DNA from: an uncultured Alphaproteobacteria bacterium
GTDB lineage: Bacteria; Pseudomonadota; Alphaproteobacteria; SP197
Reading direction: 5' to 3'
Assembly (NCBI GenBank): GCA_958295695.1
Contig: OY282363.1
Coordinates: 1 to 64,000 of the forward strand
Length of the DNA stretch: 64,000 bases
This document shows, one piece after another, positions 44,061-53,465 of the stretch. Every line of letters starts with the position of its first letter. The first letter of the stretch is position 1. The notes beneath the pieces were generated by a model. It was not told the origin of the DNA. It made no database searches and was given only the letters and a program-made list of their open reading frames with translations. The position numbers and the translations under genes are program-made.

Positions 44061-44108
44061 CTCGGGACAGGCTCCCGATACGGCGCTTCGCGCCACCTCG
44101 GGACGAGG
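44061..44108. repeat. Dispersed palindromic repeat, third copy (inverted)
   Basis: Read on the minus strand: CTCGTCCCGAGG, inner hairpin GGCGC-GAA-GCGCC, CCGTATCGGGAG. It matches the copies at 27492 and 40040 in the outer parts. It lies in the 545-base gap between acetoacetyl-CoA synthetase and the serine protease, which also holds the TrmH remnant. Confidence 0.7.
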
Positions 44109-44256
44109 GTTTCTCGTTCCCCGCCCGACCTCTCCCCCACCCCGGGTCGTTCTCCGAAGGGGGCCCGCTTGCCGCGGGCGGCAAACAAGCCATGGCGTTT
44201 CCGGTTCCGCGGGACCGCTCCGGGGACGCGACGCGACACGGCCGGCGGACCGCGCC

Positions 44257-44490
44257 GCCTGTGTCCTGGGATCCGAGAAGGGCAGCCTGTCGCCGGAGCT
44301 GCTCGCCCGCCGCGACCGTGTCGCGCGGATCCCCACGGCCTTCCGCGTCGACGTCGCCATCGCCGGCGCGATCGCGATGCGCGACCGGGTGAAGACGACC
44401 GGCCGGTCTCGCCGCATGGCGGGGCCGAGGACATCCGCGAACGCGCCCATGGCGGCCGCTTCGCGCGCAAGCGCAAGGCGTCCGACGCAA
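44257..44490 (+). pseudogene. Remnant of a TrmH/SpoU-type RNA methyltransferase
   Basis: In one frame from 44257 the translation ACVLGSEKGSLSPELLARRDRVARIPTAF is followed by VDVAIAGAIAMRDRVKT, which resembles the SAM-binding knot end of TrmH-family RNA 2'-O-methyltransferases (motifs VLGSE-G-LS and RIPT---NV-IAGAI). After a frameshift near 44410 another frame gives GGAEDIRERAHGGRFARKRK, like the basic C-terminal tail of that group. The usual asparagine in the NV-IAGAI motif is Asp here, and everything upstream is missing. This is a decayed 3' fragment. Confidence 0.55.
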
Positions 44491-44559
44491 CCGGGCGTCA
44501 TCTTCCCGGCCTCCTTCCCGCGGCCACCGCCTCGCGGATGCGCCTCCTTGCCCCGACCG

Positions 44560-46908
44560 TCACCACGCCATCCGCCACGCCGCCCCGACGAGCCAGTCGT
44601 TCTCTCCCGGCGTGTGTCCCGTCTCGCGCGTCCATCCCACCTTGAGCCCCAGTGTCCCCGGACCCCATCGTTGCGCCCGCTCCAGCGCCATCCGGATCTC
44701 GCGTCCCTCGGGCGGGAGTCCCACGCGGCGCTCCGCGTAGACGTGTTCGCCCTCGAGCGTTCTTCCGACGGGCAGCCGGAATGTCCCCTCTCCCGTCTCC
44801 GCCCGCAGCGGCTGACTCAGGGAGAGCCGGGTGGCCGCGTCCCCCGCGCGCCGTTCGACGGCGATCCGTCCGGACGTGTAGAGCGCGTTCCCCGCGCTGA
44901 ACATCGCGTTCTTCCCATAGCGCGGGCGGCCGCTGGCGAACGTCGCGTCCGTGTCGACGCGCCACCGCGCGTCGCCGCCCGGCGCCCACCGCCACTCGTG
45001 CCGCAGCCACGCCATGCCGCCATCGACGCCCTCGCCGAACGCCCCGTCGCTCCCTCCTCCAAGCCAGGCGTCGCGTTCCGCCGCGAAGCCGACTCCGAAA
45101 CCCCGCCCGTCTTCCGGGCGCAGCGCCAGCCCGACGCCGTTCACGCCGCGTGCGCTTTCCATGGACAGCGCGCGGGCCTTCGCGCCGATTTCCAGCAGCA
45201 TGCCCGACGGCGCGAGCGACGCCGCCTCTTTCCACCAGACGAACGACGACGCCGCTCCCGGCCTCTCGTCCCCGCCCGCGTCCAGGGCCGGCATGGGGCC
45301 GCCCCCGTGCCCGCCGCCGGGTTGCACCAGCGCGCCCGCGTCCATCCAGAACGGCGCGTTCGCCGCGTCGAATCCCGCGATTTCCACGCCCCGCAGGCGT
45401 CTCCCCAGGTTGCCCCAGGCCGATGGCGCGCGCAGCCACGTGGAGCGCAGGTCCGCTCTCAGCCCCGCGAGGCCCGTGGACAGCCCGCCGATGGGGCGTA
45501 TCGCCGCTTCGATGTCGAGCAGCCCGGCCCCGTGCGTCTCCGGGTTCGCGTACGAGCCGGTGTTGTCCGCCGTGTTCACCACCCGCAGTCCCGCCTCGCG
45601 CGGGGTGATCTGCCCGCGGAAGCGGTGCAGCACCACCGCCAGCGCCCCGGCCACCATCGGCGCCGACACCGACGCGCCGCTCTCGTCTCGCGGCGGCCCG
45701 GCGGCGCCGGCCGGCAGGACTTCCTTCACCGTCCACGGCGCCACCAGGCAGAAGTGGCGTCCGTCCCTGGACGCCACCCAGTCGGCCGGCAGCGGCCCGC
45801 ACGGGGTCGCGTTGCGGTTGAGGCTTCCATCCGGGTCCACCCCCGCCACCGTCAGGTGCAGCCCCCGCAGCGCCCGGTGGTGGTACGCCTGCCGGGTCTC
45901 CGCGTCCGGATGCGGAAGCCTTCCGTTGTTTCCCGCGGCGTACACGAACAGCGTCTTGTCCCGCTCCACGCGGCCGTTCTGCATCAACAGGCGCCACGTC
46001 CTTGGCATGTGCGTTTCCAGCGCTCTCCAGCGCGCGAGCCATTCCCGCTCGTTCTCCTCGAGTTCGGCCACGGTGTCGATCGGCGGGCCGAAGGACCGGT
46101 TCACGATGTCGACGCCCGTGTAGCGCCGCCGCATGTCGTTCGCCCAGAACGCGTCCAGCGTCTCGCGTCTCGCCCGGGTCGCGGTCGCGGCCCCCGCTTC
46201 GTCCACCTCGGCGTTGAACCGCATCGACCCGACGTTCGCCTGCGAGACGCCGGCGACGACCGCCATGTCCGCTCCGCTCGCGAGGGCGATCGACACCACG
46301 CGCGCGCCCGGGGCGACGCCGCTGTACCGTCCCGCCGCGATCGCCGCGACCTGGGTCCCGTGCCACCGCGCGCCTCCCGCGAGCGCGCCCGGCCTCGTGT
46401 CCGCTTCCCGGAGCGCGGGCACTTCGTACCAGACGTCGGCGCCCGTCGCGCCTCCGCCGACATGCCTGATGAACCGGCTGTCATCGACCGAAGGCCACCC
46501 TTCGGACTCCACGATCCGGCGCGCAGCCGCGCGCACCCCCTCTTCGCTGCTCACGTCCGTGACCTCGCACGGCGGGTCCCGCCCGCCGCAGAGGGTTTCG
46601 AAGTCGAAGTATCCGTACACCGGCCAGGATTTTTCCCAATCCGCCCGCCCCTCGAACTCGGGATGCGTGAGATCGACCGGCGTGTCCTCGACGCCGAGGG
46701 TGACGCCCTGCCCGGTCCAGCCGGCGCGCCACGCCGCTTGCGGCGAGACCCGCTCCAGGGTCGGCTGCCGGCCGAGGAGGGCGACGATTTCCGCCTCGCC
46801 CAGCGGCGTCGCCGGCCTGGGCGGCTCGGGCGCGCCCGGTCCCGTCCGCGACCCGCTTCCGCACCCCGCGAGGACCGCCAGGGCGATCGCCCACGCCGCC
46901 GTCCTCAT
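44560..46908 (-). CDS. Subtilisin-like autotransporter protease with lipobox (NalP/SphB1 type)
   Basis: A 782-residue protein. The N-terminus has a lipoprotein signal (AIALAVLAGC, Cys16). The S8 protease domain has the catalytic triad Asp75 (GVEDTPVDLTHPEF), His183 (RWHGTQVAAIAAG) and Ser415 (GASVSAPMVAG), with oxyanion Asn327 (AAGNNG). The common Gly after Asp-Ser/Thr is Pro, and the usual GTS is GAS. From about residue 500 the sequence is an alternating beta-strand-rich domain ending in AAWRMAW with a C-terminal aromatic, as in autotransporter barrels. It is expected on the cell surface, lipidated like NalP and SphB1, and may cleave itself or other surface proteins. The ATG at 46908 is chosen for the signal peptide. 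Confidence 0.85.
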   Translation of the reverse strand: MRTAAWAIALAVLAGCGSGSRTGPGAPEPPRPATPLGEAEIVALLGRQPTLERVSPQAAWRAGWTGQGVTLGVEDTPVDLTHPEFEGRADWEKSWPVYGYFDFETLCGGRDPPCEVTDVSSEEGVRAAARRIVESEGWPSVDDSRFIRHVGGGATGADVWYEVPALREADTRPGALAGGARWHGTQVAAIAAGRYSGVAPGARVVSIALASGADMAVVAGVSQANVGSMRFNAEVDEAGAATATRARRETLDAFWANDMRRRYTGVDIVNRSFGPPIDTVAELEENEREWLARWRALETHMPRTWRLLMQNGRVERDKTLFVYAAGNNGRLPHPDAETRQAYHHRALRGLHLTVAGVDPDGSLNRNATPCGPLPADWVASRDGRHFCLVAPWTVKEVLPAGAAGPPRDESGASVSAPMVAGALAVVLHRFRGQITPREAGLRVVNTADNTGSYANPETHGAGLLDIEAAIRPIGGLSTGLAGLRADLRSTWLRAPSAWGNLGRRLRGVEIAGFDAANAPFWMDAGALVQPGGGHGGGPMPALDAGGDERPGAASSFVWWKEAASLAPSGMLLEIGAKARALSMESARGVNGVGLALRPEDGRGFGVGFAAERDAWLGGGSDGAFGEGVDGGMAWLRHEWRWAPGGDARWRVDTDATFASGRPRYGKNAMFSAGNALYTSGRIAVERRAGDAATRLSLSQPLRAETGEGTFRLPVGRTLEGEHVYAERRVGLPPEGREIRMALERAQRWGPGTLGLKVGWTRETGHTPGENDWLVGAAWRMAW

Positions 46909-46947
46909 CGCGCGTCCGCGCGCGTGCGGGAACGAGCGGGAACGGGT

Positions 46948-46977
46948 TTGAAGATCCCGGTGGTTTTTGGCTATTAT
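46948..46977 (+). promoter_or_regulatory. Promoter-like sequence for the IalB-type gene
   Basis: TTGAAG (46948-46953), an 18-base spacer and TATTAT (46972-46977), a good sigma-70 match that is rare in such G+C-rich sequence, 67 bases before the IalB-type start. The gap 46909-47043 also holds the start region of the divergent protease gene. Confidence 0.45.
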
Positions 46978-47043
46978 CCGCATGGCTCGCGCCGACCTCG
47001 GGCCACCAACCGCGACCATAAAGACGATTCCAGAGATTGCGCC

Positions 47044-47565
47044 ATGACAATCTTTCCGCGTTCCGCTTTGCTTTTCGCCGCGTGCCTTGTCCCGATCGCC
47101 GCGTCATTGCCGGCCGTCGCGCAGGACACGCGGACGCTCGGAACCTACCGGGACTGGTCGGCCTTCGCCTACCGGGACGACGCGACCCGGGTCTGCTACA
47201 TCGGCAGCGAGCCGACCGAGTCGCGGGGCGACTACACCCAGCGCGGCGACATCTGGATCCTGGTGACCCACCGGTCTCCGGGCGGCAGCCGCGATGTGGT
47301 CTCGATCGTCGCGGGCTACGACTACGATGAAAAGGCGCCGGTCCGGGTCGCCATCGGCGACGACGAGTTCAGGTTGTTCGCCCACGGCGACACCGCCTGG
47401 GCCTACACCGACGGCGACGACCGCGCGCTGGTGGACGCCATGAAGGCCGGCGTCGCCATGACGGTGCGCGGGCGTTCCCGGCGCGGCACGGACACGACCG
47501 ACGAGTTCTCCCTGCTCGGCTTCACGGCCGCCCATGAAACGATCAACCAGGCCTGCGCCGACTAG
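47044..47565 (+). CDS. Invasion-associated locus B (IalB)-family protein
   Basis: A 173-residue exported protein. The signal peptide is residues 1-26 (cut after VAQ or PAVA), then the IalB domain: [54 protein letters not shown] and a final cysteine in NQACAD that may pair with the one in VCYIG. IalB-like proteins are periplasmic or surface proteins widespread in alphaproteobacteria; the Bartonella member aids red-cell invasion, but most have unknown roles, so no virulence should be inferred. It is divergent from the autotransporter protease. Confidence 0.88.
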   Translation: MTIFPRSALLFAACLVPIAASLPAVAQDTRTLGTYRDWSAFAYRDDATRVCYIGSEPTESRGDYTQRGDIWILVTHRSPGGSRDVVSIVAGYDYDEKAPVRVAIGDDEFRLFAHGDTAWAYTDGDDRALVDAMKAGVAMTVRGRSRRGTDTTDEFSLLGFTAAHETINQACAD

Positions 47566-47674
47566 GGACTCCGGGCCGGTTCCGGCCGGCGGCGCGCATC
47601 GCCGACCGCCGCCGGCGTCTCGGGCGCGGGAACCTGGTGGAACTCATGGAGACGCTTCACGAGGAGCATCGCCG

Positions 47675-48868
47675 TTGAACCCGATCGGCATGGACAATTC
47701 GGTGTTTCCCGCCCGGCGCCCGGGAGACGGGGAGGCCCCCCCGGTGGACGGCGTGGCCGACGGCGCCGGCGGGCGCGGGAACCTGATCGGACTCTCCCGC
47801 GAAGAGCTCGGCGCCGAGGTCGCCGCGCTCGGCGAAAAGCCGTTCCGGGTCAAGCAGCTCTGGCACTGGATCTACCACCGCGGCGCGACCGATTTCCGCG
47901 CGATGACGACGCTCGCCAAGCCGCTGCGCGAGCGCCTGGCGGACCTCTACGTCCTGGAGCGGCCGGAAATCGTCCGCCACCAGGTCGGCGAGGACGGCAC
48001 GCGGAAGTGGCTGCTGCGCGCGGGCGAAGGGCATCTGATCGAGACCGTCCACATTCCCGAGGAGGATCGCGGCGCGCTCTGCATCTCCTCCCAGGTCGGC
48101 TGCACCCTCACCTGCGCCTTCTGCCATACCGGCACCCAGCGGCTCGTGCGCAACCTGGAACCCGGGGAAATCGTCGGCCAGTTCATGCTGGCGCGCGACC
48201 GCCTCGGCGAGTGGCCGACGCCGACCGGCGGCGCCCGCCTGCTGTCGAACATCGTCATGATGGGCATGGGCGAGCCGCTCTACAACTTCGAGAACGTCAA
48301 GACGGCGCTCGGGATCGTCATGGACGAGGAGGGCGTCGCCCTGTCGCGCCGCCGCATCACGCTCTCGACCTCGGGCGTGGTCCCGATGATGGAACGCTGC
48401 GGCGCGGAACTGAACGTCGACCTCGCCGTGTCGCTTCACGCCGTGACCGACGAGCTCCGCAGCATCCTGGTGCCGCTCAACAGGAAGTACCCGATCGAGC
48501 GACTCCTGGCCGCTTGCCGCGCCTATCCCGGCGCTTCGAACGCGCGGCGCATCACCTTCGAATACGTCATGCTCAGGGGCGTGAACGACAGCGACGCCGA
48601 CGCCCGCGCCCTGGTCCGGCTGCTCGGGGGCGTGCCGGCCAAGGTCAACCTCATTCCGTTCAATCCCTGGCCCGGCGCGCCCTACGAATGCTCGTCGAAC
48701 GCCCGCATCGCTTCCTTCGCCCGCATCGTCAACGACGGCGGGCTGTCGGCCCCGGTCCGCCGTCCGCGCGGGCGCGACATCCTGGCGGCCTGCGGCCAGC
48801 TCAGGTCGGACACCGTCGGGAAGCGCCGGAGCGGGCTTCCGCGCGACCGCGCCGGCGCCGCGGCCTGA
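47675..48868 (+). CDS. rlmN: 23S rRNA (A2503-C2)/tRNA (A37-C2) methyltransferase RlmN
   Basis: A radical SAM enzyme of about 397 residues. The cluster motif [11 protein letters not shown] (CxxxCxxC) and the stretches [27 protein letters not shown] and [11 protein letters not shown] are diagnostic; the conserved acceptor cysteine near the C-terminus is in [17 protein letters not shown]. It methylates C2 of A2503 in 23S rRNA and of A37 in some tRNAs, improving translation fidelity. The TTG at 47675 has GAGGAG eight bases upstream and is taken as start; ATG 47690 is the alternative, with no close ribosome-binding site. Confidence 0.94.
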   Translation: MNPIGMDNSVFPARRPGDGEAPPVDGVADGAGGRGNLIGLSREELGAEVAALGEKPFRVKQLWHWIYHRGATDFRAMTTLAKPLRERLADLYVLERPEIVRHQVGEDGTRKWLLRAGEGHLIETVHIPEEDRGALCISSQVGCTLTCAFCHTGTQRLVRNLEPGEIVGQFMLARDRLGEWPTPTGGARLLSNIVMMGMGEPLYNFENVKTALGIVMDEEGVALSRRRITLSTSGVVPMMERCGAELNVDLAVSLHAVTDELRSILVPLNRKYPIERLLAACRAYPGASNARRITFEYVMLRGVNDSDADARALVRLLGGVPAKVNLIPFNPWPGAPYECSSNARIASFARIVNDGGLSAPVRRPRGRDILAACGQLRSDTVGKRRSGLPRDRAGAAA

Positions 48869-48957
48869 CCGGCGCCGAAGGCTGTCCGCGACGGGCCGGG
48901 CCCTTGTCGCCGGCGTCCCGGCGGGTCCATTCTTCCGGCCGGTCCGGGGAGGACATC

Positions 48958-50187
48958 ATGGAGAAGAGACGCTGCTGGCCCGAGGGTCACTGGAACTGGC
49001 CCATCGCCGTCACCCACAAGCACGGCGTCCGCTGCGGCGAGATGGTCTGGGTCGGCGGCCAGGTCGACCTCACGCCCGAAGGCGAGGTGCTGAACAAGGG
49101 CGATGTCGCGGCCCAGACCGAGGCGGTCATGGCCAACCTCGCGCGTGTGCTCAAGGGCCTCGACTGCGACCTCGAGGACCTCGTCACGCTGCTCTGCTTC
49201 TACGTCAACGACGGCTCGCTCGACGAAGCGGAGTTCCTCCGCGCGGTGGCCGGCGCGCTGCCCGAGGGCGCGCGGCCGACGGTCAACGCGGTGCCGGTTC
49301 CCTGGCTCGCCTACGACGGTCTCGCGGTCGAGATCGAGGGCTACGCCATGCGCCGGGAGAACGGCGAGCGCATGGCCCGTTCCTTCGCGCCGGACGGGCT
49401 GGGCTCGCCCCTGCCGGCGCCGTTCGCCCAGGGCGTGCGGGCCGGCAAGATGATCTTCGTGTCGGCCCAGTCTCCGGTCGACGCCGCCGGCGCCGTGCTC
49501 CACGCCGGCGACATCGTCGCGCAGACCGGACAGGTCGTCGCCCGGATCGGCCGGGTGCTCGGGCATTTCGGCGCCGGATACGACGATGTCGTCAAGGTCA
49601 ACCGCTGGTACGCGGGCGGCTCCGGCGTCGGCGACTTCGAGGCGGCCGCGCTGGCCTGCGCCAAGTGCTTCAGCGAGCCCGGCCCCGCCGCGACCGGCGT
49701 TCCGGTCCCGCGTCACGCCGACCGGGACGTGCTGATCAAGATCTCCGTCGTCGCCATGCTGGGCGAGGACGGCGCCCGCCTGCCGCGCCGGCACGTCTGG
49801 CCCGAGAGCCTGTGGGACTGGCACGTCCACCTGCCCTACAAGCACGGCCTCAAGTGCGAGGAGATGATCTTCCTGGGCGGTCAGGTCTCCATCGACAAGA
49901 AGGGCGAGGCCGTCCATCCCGACGACCTCCCGGCCCAGACGCGCCAGGCCATGGTCCATATCGGAACCATCCTGAAGGAGCTCGGCGCGGACTACGACGA
50001 CGTCTGCAAGGTCACGACCGTCTACAAGGGCGGCGTCGGGCCCGGGGACCTCAACGACAACCTGCCGATCCGGTCGTCCTACTTCAGCGATCCGGGTCCC
50101 GCGACCACGGGCGTCCCGCTGCCGGCGCTGGCCTACGACTCCATGGCGATCGAGATCGACGTCTTCGCCATGAAGGAGAAGGACTGA
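48958..50187 (+). CDS. Three-domain Rid (YjgF/YER057c/UK114) fusion protein
   Basis: A 409-residue protein made of three consecutive Rid-like domains, about residues 5-131, 150-268 and 278-405. Each has the family core (GEMVWVGGQVDL, GKMIFVSAQSPV, EEMIFLGGQVSI) and the ending (AVEIEGYAM, LIKISVVAM, AIEIDVFAM). Rid proteins are normally about 130 residues and form trimers with active sites between subunits; this chain could be a single-molecule trimer. The arginine required for enamine/imine deamination is kept only in domain 1 (Arg106); the equivalent positions are Gly242 and Gly380 in domains 2 and 3. Domains 1 and 3 resemble each other most. The ATG follows GGGGAGG. It lies 85 bases before argG. 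Confidence 0.88.
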   Translation: MEKRRCWPEGHWNWPIAVTHKHGVRCGEMVWVGGQVDLTPEGEVLNKGDVAAQTEAVMANLARVLKGLDCDLEDLVTLLCFYVNDGSLDEAEFLRAVAGALPEGARPTVNAVPVPWLAYDGLAVEIEGYAMRRENGERMARSFAPDGLGSPLPAPFAQGVRAGKMIFVSAQSPVDAAGAVLHAGDIVAQTGQVVARIGRVLGHFGAGYDDVVKVNRWYAGGSGVGDFEAAALACAKCFSEPGPAATGVPVPRHADRDVLIKISVVAMLGEDGARLPRRHVWPESLWDWHVHLPYKHGLKCEEMIFLGGQVSIDKKGEAVHPDDLPAQTRQAMVHIGTILKELGADYDDVCKVTTVYKGGVGPGDLNDNLPIRSSYFSDPGPATTGVPLPALAYDSMAIEIDVFAMKEKD

Positions 50188-50272
50188 AACCGGCGGCGCG
50201 GACCGGACGTCCGATTCCCTCGCGCCGCGAACTGTTCTATAGCAGCCGCGCGGGCGCGCCGGCGGGTTTGCG

Positions 50273-51484
50273 ATGAGCGACGTCAACAAGGTGGTTCTGG
50301 CCTATTCGGGCGGCCTGGACACATCGGTCATCCTGCGCTGGCTCCAGGACGCCCGCCGCCGCGAGGTCGTGACCTTCACCGCGGACCTGGGACAGGGCGA
50401 AGAGCTCGAACCGGCGCGCCGGAAGGCCGAGGCGATGGGCGTCAAGGAGATTTACGTCGAGGATCTCCGCGAGGAGTTCGTGCGCGACTACGTCTTTCCG
50501 ATGTTCCGCGCCAACGCGCTCTACGAAGGCGCATACCTGCTCGGGACGTCCATCGCCCGCCCCCTGATCGCCAAGCGCCAGATCGAGATCGCGGCCGAGA
50601 TCGGCGCCGGCGCCGTCGCCCACGGCGCGACGGGCAAGGGCAACGACCAGGTGCGTTTCGAACTGGGCTACCACGCCCTGAATCCGGACATCGAGGTGAT
50701 CGCGCCCTGGCGCGAGTGGGACCTGGGATCGCGCGCCAGACTGGTCGCCTACGCCGAGAAACACCAGATCCCCATCCCGCGGGACAAGCGGGGCGAGGCG
50801 CCGTTCTCGGTCGACGCGAACCTGCTCCACGTGTCGGCCGAGGGCAAGGTGCTGGAAGACCCGTGGGAGAGGCCGCCGGGCCACGTCTATTCGCGCACGA
50901 CGGACCCGCGCGCCGCGCCGGACCGGCCGACCGAGATCGAGATCGGGTTCGAGAAGGGCGACGCCGTCTCGATCGACGGCGAGGAGATGTCGCCGGCGGC
51001 CCTGCTGGCGCGCCTCAACGAACTGGGCGGGGCCAACGGCGTCGGGCGGCTCGACATGGTGGAGAACCGCTTCGTCGGCATGAAGAGCCGCGGGGTCTAC
51101 GAGACGCCCGGCGGAACCGTGCTGCACGTCGCCCACCGCGCGATGGAATCGATCGCGCTCGACCGCGGCGCGGCCCATCTCAAGGACGAGATCATGCCGC
51201 GCTACGCGGAGCTGATCTACAACGGCTTCTGGTTCTCGCCCGAGCGGGAGATGCTGCAGGCGCTCATCGACAAGAGCCAGGAGCACGTCTCGGGGACGGT
51301 GCGGCTGGAGCTGTACAAGGGCAACGCGACCGTCACCGGCCGCCGCTCGCCCCGTTCGCTCTACAGCCTGGCGCACGTCACGTTCGAGGACGACGAGGTC
51401 TACGACCAGCGCGACGCCGAGGGGTTCGTCCGTCTCAACGCGCTGCGCCTGCGCCTCGCGCGACGCCGCGACCGGGGACGCTAG
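50273..51484 (+). CDS. argG: Argininosuccinate synthase
   Basis: A 403-residue enzyme. The nucleotide-binding P-loop [10 protein letters not shown] is at residues 9-18, and [19 protein letters not shown] and [11 protein letters not shown] are typical; the C-terminal oligomerisation segment is complete. It condenses citrulline and aspartate with ATP to argininosuccinate, the next-to-last step of arginine synthesis. The ATG overlaps the end of a short G+C-rich gap after the Rid gene; both may be transcribed together. No argH is adjacent, which is common in alphaproteobacteria. Confidence 0.96.
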   Translation: MSDVNKVVLAYSGGLDTSVILRWLQDARRREVVTFTADLGQGEELEPARRKAEAMGVKEIYVEDLREEFVRDYVFPMFRANALYEGAYLLGTSIARPLIAKRQIEIAAEIGAGAVAHGATGKGNDQVRFELGYHALNPDIEVIAPWREWDLGSRARLVAYAEKHQIPIPRDKRGEAPFSVDANLLHVSAEGKVLEDPWERPPGHVYSRTTDPRAAPDRPTEIEIGFEKGDAVSIDGEEMSPAALLARLNELGGANGVGRLDMVENRFVGMKSRGVYETPGGTVLHVAHRAMESIALDRGAAHLKDEIMPRYAELIYNGFWFSPEREMLQALIDKSQEHVSGTVRLELYKGNATVTGRRSPRSLYSLAHVTFEDDEVYDQRDAEGFVRLNALRLRLARRRDRGR

Positions 51485-51712
51485 TCATCCGGACCCGAAG
51501 TCGACATCGACGCCGGCGGGCCGGGCGCTCCGCGTCGACGAGAAGCGCCGGCTTCGGGCCCTCGACCTCGAACCGCCCGTCCCGCCGCCGGGGACGGATC
51601 GCGGGCGGCCCGGCGCCGCTCCCGGTTGTGCAATTCTCAACGGTTGTGGCTCGATCGTCGTTGGCGGATACTCCCGGCGGGCCATGGGCCGCGGAACCTT
51701 GGGGAAACCTCC

Positions 51713-52891
51713 ATGACACGTCATCTCATCGCCCGGCGCGATCTCGTCTGCTCGCTTCCCGAACCGGGCTGGAACTACGGACACGAACGCTCGCCTTTCT
51801 ACCGCCACGAGATCGCGAACGGCGCGACCTACGTCATCTACAACCGGCGCATGATGACGGCCTCGCTCGCCACCTGCGACCGGGTCCAGGCCTACTGGGC
51901 GCTGCGCAAGGGCGTCGCGCGGCACAACACCGGCGAACTCCCCACCGAGTTCCGGGGGCCGGACGCCGAGCGTCTCCTCGACCGCCTGATGACCCGCGAC
52001 GTGTCGAGGATGAAGCCCGGCCGCAGCGCCTACGGCGTGGCCTGTTGGCCCGACGGCGGCGTCCTGGTCGACGGCGTCCTGATCCGGCTCGCCGAGGACC
52101 GGTTCTGGTACGTCCAGGCCGACGGCGACTTCATCGGCTGGGCGCGCGCCCATGGGCTGGGCATGGATGTCGAGATCGCCGATCCCCAATCCTGGGTCCA
52201 GCAGGTCCAGGGGCCGAAGTCCTTCGATCTGCTGGCCGACGCCTGCGACGACGGCATGCCGGAGAACTTCCGCTATTTCGACGCCCGCGAGGTCGCCATG
52301 GGCGGACAGACGGCGCTCATCACGCGCACCGGCTACACGGGCGAGCTGGGCTTCGAGATCTACACCCGCCCGGACATGGACCATGACGCGCTCTGGGACC
52401 ACATCGCGGCGGCGGGCGCCCGGCACGGCATGGTCGACATCAGCCTCGACGGCATGGACATCCGCCGCATCGAGGCGGCCATCCTCAACAACGTCTCCGA
52501 CATGGACCACACGACATCCGCCTGGGCCGCCGGCCTCGGCCCCTTCGTCCACCTCGCCAAACCCGATTTCCTCGGCCGCGACGCCCTGGACGCGATGGCC
52601 GACCGGCGCGCGCGGATCCACGGGATCGCCTGCAAGGCGGCCGAGCCGCTGATCGGCGGACCCGTCGCGCGGGGCGGCAGGGAGATCGGCCACGTCACCG
52701 CCTCGGGCTGGTCGCCCTATCTCGAACAGGGCGTCGCCTATGTCCGGCTCGCCGACGCCGACGACCTCGATCCCCGTCCGGTCGAGGTCATGGGCTTCGA
52801 CCTCGCCATGCACGAGGCCGCGATCGTCGATCTTCCATTCTACGACGCGGAGAAGAGGATTCCGCGCGGGCTCGAAGCGGTGGCCTGGTGA
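51713..52891 (+). CDS. GcvT-like folate-binding aminomethyltransferase family protein
   Basis: A 392-residue protein of the GcvT/DmdA/sarcosine dehydrogenase C-terminal fold. Family stretches are NTGELPTEFRGPDAERLLDRLMTRDVSRMKPGR, VQQVQGPKSFDLL, ALITRTGYTGELGFEIYT and SLDGMDIRRIEAAI. It differs from the true GcvT encoded at 31819, which stands in the glycine cleavage operon. Stand-alone members remove methyl groups from N- or S-methyl compounds onto tetrahydrofolate, such as DmdA on dimethylsulfoniopropionate. The substrate here is unknown; betaine-derived amines are an attractive guess given the neighbourhood. The gene follows argG after 228 bases. Confidence 0.75.
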   Translation: MTRHLIARRDLVCSLPEPGWNYGHERSPFYRHEIANGATYVIYNRRMMTASLATCDRVQAYWALRKGVARHNTGELPTEFRGPDAERLLDRLMTRDVSRMKPGRSAYGVACWPDGGVLVDGVLIRLAEDRFWYVQADGDFIGWARAHGLGMDVEIADPQSWVQQVQGPKSFDLLADACDDGMPENFRYFDAREVAMGGQTALITRTGYTGELGFEIYTRPDMDHDALWDHIAAAGARHGMVDISLDGMDIRRIEAAILNNVSDMDHTTSAWAAGLGPFVHLAKPDFLGRDALDAMADRRARIHGIACKAAEPLIGGPVARGGREIGHVTASGWSPYLEQGVAYVRLADADDLDPRPVEVMGFDLAMHEAAIVDLPFYDAEKRIPRGLEAVAW

Positions 52892-52895
52892 CGCC

Positions 52896-53465
52896 TCACG
52901 CGGGCGGCGCCACCATCGCCCCGCCGTCCATCTCCCCGTCGGGCCGCGCCACCGCCAGATGGACGACCGCGGGACCCAGATCCGCGCCGGGTTCCAGGCC
53001 GCGGACCCCATACGTCCGCACCGTCGCGCGGGCGTGACGGGCCAGGGCGCGCCGGCAGGCGCCGAGGGCCTCCTCGATCTCGCCGATGGGCGGGCGGTCC
53101 CCGGTCGTCCCGGCCACGACGACCGGGCCCCGGCCGCGCGCCGCCAGACGCCGGCGCGCCGCCTCCGCGAGCGCGGTCGGGAACCGCCCGCCGCGTTGCA
53201 GGAGAACGAGGCCGTCCAGGCCGCCGCAGGTGCGGACGACATGTTCGACCAGCGCCGCCTGCCGTCTGGCGAAGGGCTCGCCGACCCATACCGCCACGAC
53301 GCCCCAGGCGCGGCGGATGGCGGTCGCCGCGGCGTCGGCCCTTCGCGCGTCCTCGTCGCAGAGCACGACGGTCGCGCCCGCGCGCGCCAGATGTCGCGCG
53401 ATCGCCGCGCCCGGTTCGCCGCCGCCGTCGGTGACGACGAGCACGTGGCCGGCAAGGGGCTCCAT
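52896..53465 (-). CDS. Degenerate short-chain dehydrogenase-like protein
   Basis: A 189-residue protein with a Rossmann start ([33 protein letters not shown]) resembling the SDR cofactor motif TGxxxGxG. It lacks the Tyr-x-x-x-Lys catalytic pair: the matching region reads [20 protein letters not shown]. It is also shorter than typical SDR enzymes (about 250). The start at 53465 follows GGAGG. It may be a pseudo-enzyme or a decaying gene. It is convergent with the GcvT-like gene (4 bases apart) and divergent from acnA. Confidence 0.55.
   Translation of the reverse strand: MEPLAGHVLVVTDGGGEPGAAIARHLARAGATVVLCDEDARRADAAATAIRRAWGVVAVWVGEPFARRQAALVEHVVRTCGGLDGLVLLQRGGRFPTALAEAARRRLAARGRGPVVVAGTTGDRPPIGEIEEALGACRRALARHARATVRTYGVRGLEPGADLGPAVVHLAVARPDGEMDGGAMVAPPA

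Noticed and set aside
41932..47565. A plus-strand open frame of more than 1800 codons
   Set aside because: It crosses acetoacetyl-CoA synthetase out of frame, a repeat region and the antisense of the protease gene. Only its last part, from 47044, is a real gene (IalB type).
47044..47565. A virulence role for the IalB-type protein
   Set aside because: IalB-like proteins are widespread in environmental alphaproteobacteria, and nothing else here points to pathogenicity.
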